Of a stretch of DNA of 20,297 nucleotides, positions 20,115 to 20,297 are shown one piece after another. Under the pieces are notes generated by a model. That model was not told the origin of the DNA and did no database searches. It was given only the letters and a program-made list of their open reading frames with translations. Origin of the DNA: 2-02-FULL-49-11 sp040757655 (lineage in GTDB: Bacteria; Patescibacteriota; Patescibacteriia; 2-02-FULL-49-11); assembly GCA_040757655.1 (NCBI GenBank), contig JBFLWV010000045.1:1-20297 (forward strand), read 5' to 3'. Made by a program: the position numbers and the translations under genes. Each line of letters starts with the position of its first letter. Positions within the stretch are counted from its first letter, which is position 1.

Positions 20115-20297
20115 TCACAAACATACGTAGAACGCCCCGCGTCCCTCATCGCTATAGATAAATCCCTTGGAACGTATGACAGCCGAAGGGCGCCGCATTG
20201 CGCCGTGAGGACCCCGTTTGAGCCTCACTCCGCTCGACTCTACCGATAAATCCTGTCCAGTGGATACCGATAAATCCTGTCCAGTGGATACCGATAA
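20115..20297 (-). CDS. Possible C-terminal end of a protein entering from the right edge
   Basis: On the minus strand one frame is open from the window edge to a TGA at 20117-20115, about 60 codons. It starts with in-frame repeats of LSVSTGQD (encoded by the 24-bp tandem repeat) and ends GFIYSDEGRGAFYVCL. I do not recognise it. All three minus-strand frames of the repeat lack stops, so openness there means little, and the region may simply be intergenic DNA upstream of pilB. It would lie upstream of pilB in the same direction. Confidence 0.2.
   Translation of the reverse strand, partial: LSVSTGQDLSVSTGQDLSVESSGVRLKRGPHGAMRRPSAVIRSKGFIYSDEGRGAFYVCL
20241..20297. repeat. 24-bp tandem repeat, at least 2.4 units, cut by the right edge
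   Basis: The unit TACCGATAAATCCTGTCCAG plus TGGA occurs at 20241-20264 and 20265-20288 without a mismatch, and a third begins at 20289. The array continues beyond the window. Units abut with no spacer, so it is not a CRISPR array. The unit length is a multiple of three. Confidence 0.85.

Noticed and set aside
20241..20297. Possible CRISPR repeats at the right edge
   Set aside because: The 24-bp units abut directly with no spacers, so this is a simple tandem repeat.

Overview
The window looks like a chromosomal piece of a small-genome bacterium, most likely of the Patescibacteria/CPR radiation. That placement is inference. It rests on family-level resemblance: a fused gamma-alpha 2-oxoacid:ferredoxin oxidoreductase, a TrmB-type regulator, type IV pilus ATPases, a half-size VKOR-like protein, a DUF559 remnant, few Shine-Dalgarno sites, and intergenic gaps filled with palindromic repeats. 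Base composition is mid-GC. No rRNA and no CRISPR array are present.

Left part (1-1250): the start of a transposase gene runs off the left edge and a 5'-truncated DUF559 nuclease gene lies beside it. Two blocks of REP-like palindromes follow, one interrupted by a 112-bp MITE-like element. Between them is a 65-codon gene with a near-perfect ribosome binding site. Next come a cyclase-family (KynB-like) hydrolase on the minus strand and, divergently, a large membrane protein of unknown function (1998-3572).

Middle (3700-11400): proB and proA overlap and form the first two steps of proline synthesis. A small VKOR-like membrane protein ends in a strong terminator. After it lie an IS30-like left-end remnant and a TrmB-family regulator that lacks its DNA-binding half. 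A UvrD/PcrA helicase (minus) and pilT (plus) diverge from a repeat-filled intergenic region. pilT is followed 16 bp later by a cyclic-nucleotide-binding plus GAF sensor gene.

tRNA region (11459-12116): one intact tRNA-Arg(TCG) sits inside the D-loop of a second tRNA-Arg(TCG), and that composite sits in the T-arm of a third. The joints carry complementary GC-rich arms, and removing the inserts restores cloverleaf geometry. A tRNA-Lys(CTT) with encoded CCA and a terminator follow.

Right part (12155-20297): a 17-bp inverted repeat abuts the start codon of gpmI. Then comes a 2-oxoacid:ferredoxin oxidoreductase operon whose two genes, normally adjacent, are separated by a 1.9-kb cassette. The cassette encodes a SleB-type cell-wall hydrolase and a membrane-anchored protein. 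It is bounded by a 39-bp perfect direct repeat of the 3' end of the alpha-subunit gene: the upstream gene carries a substitute tail, and what looks like its original tail is stranded just before the beta-subunit gene. This resembles integration that regenerates a gene end, but within a protein-coding metabolic gene. pilB (minus) and a 24-bp tandem repeat close the window.

Working together: PilB (extension) and PilT (retraction) power type IV pili, possibly tuned by the CNBD-GAF protein. GpmI and the ferredoxin oxidoreductase belong to lower glycolysis and 2-oxoacid oxidation. ProBA makes glutamate semialdehyde; no proC is in the window.
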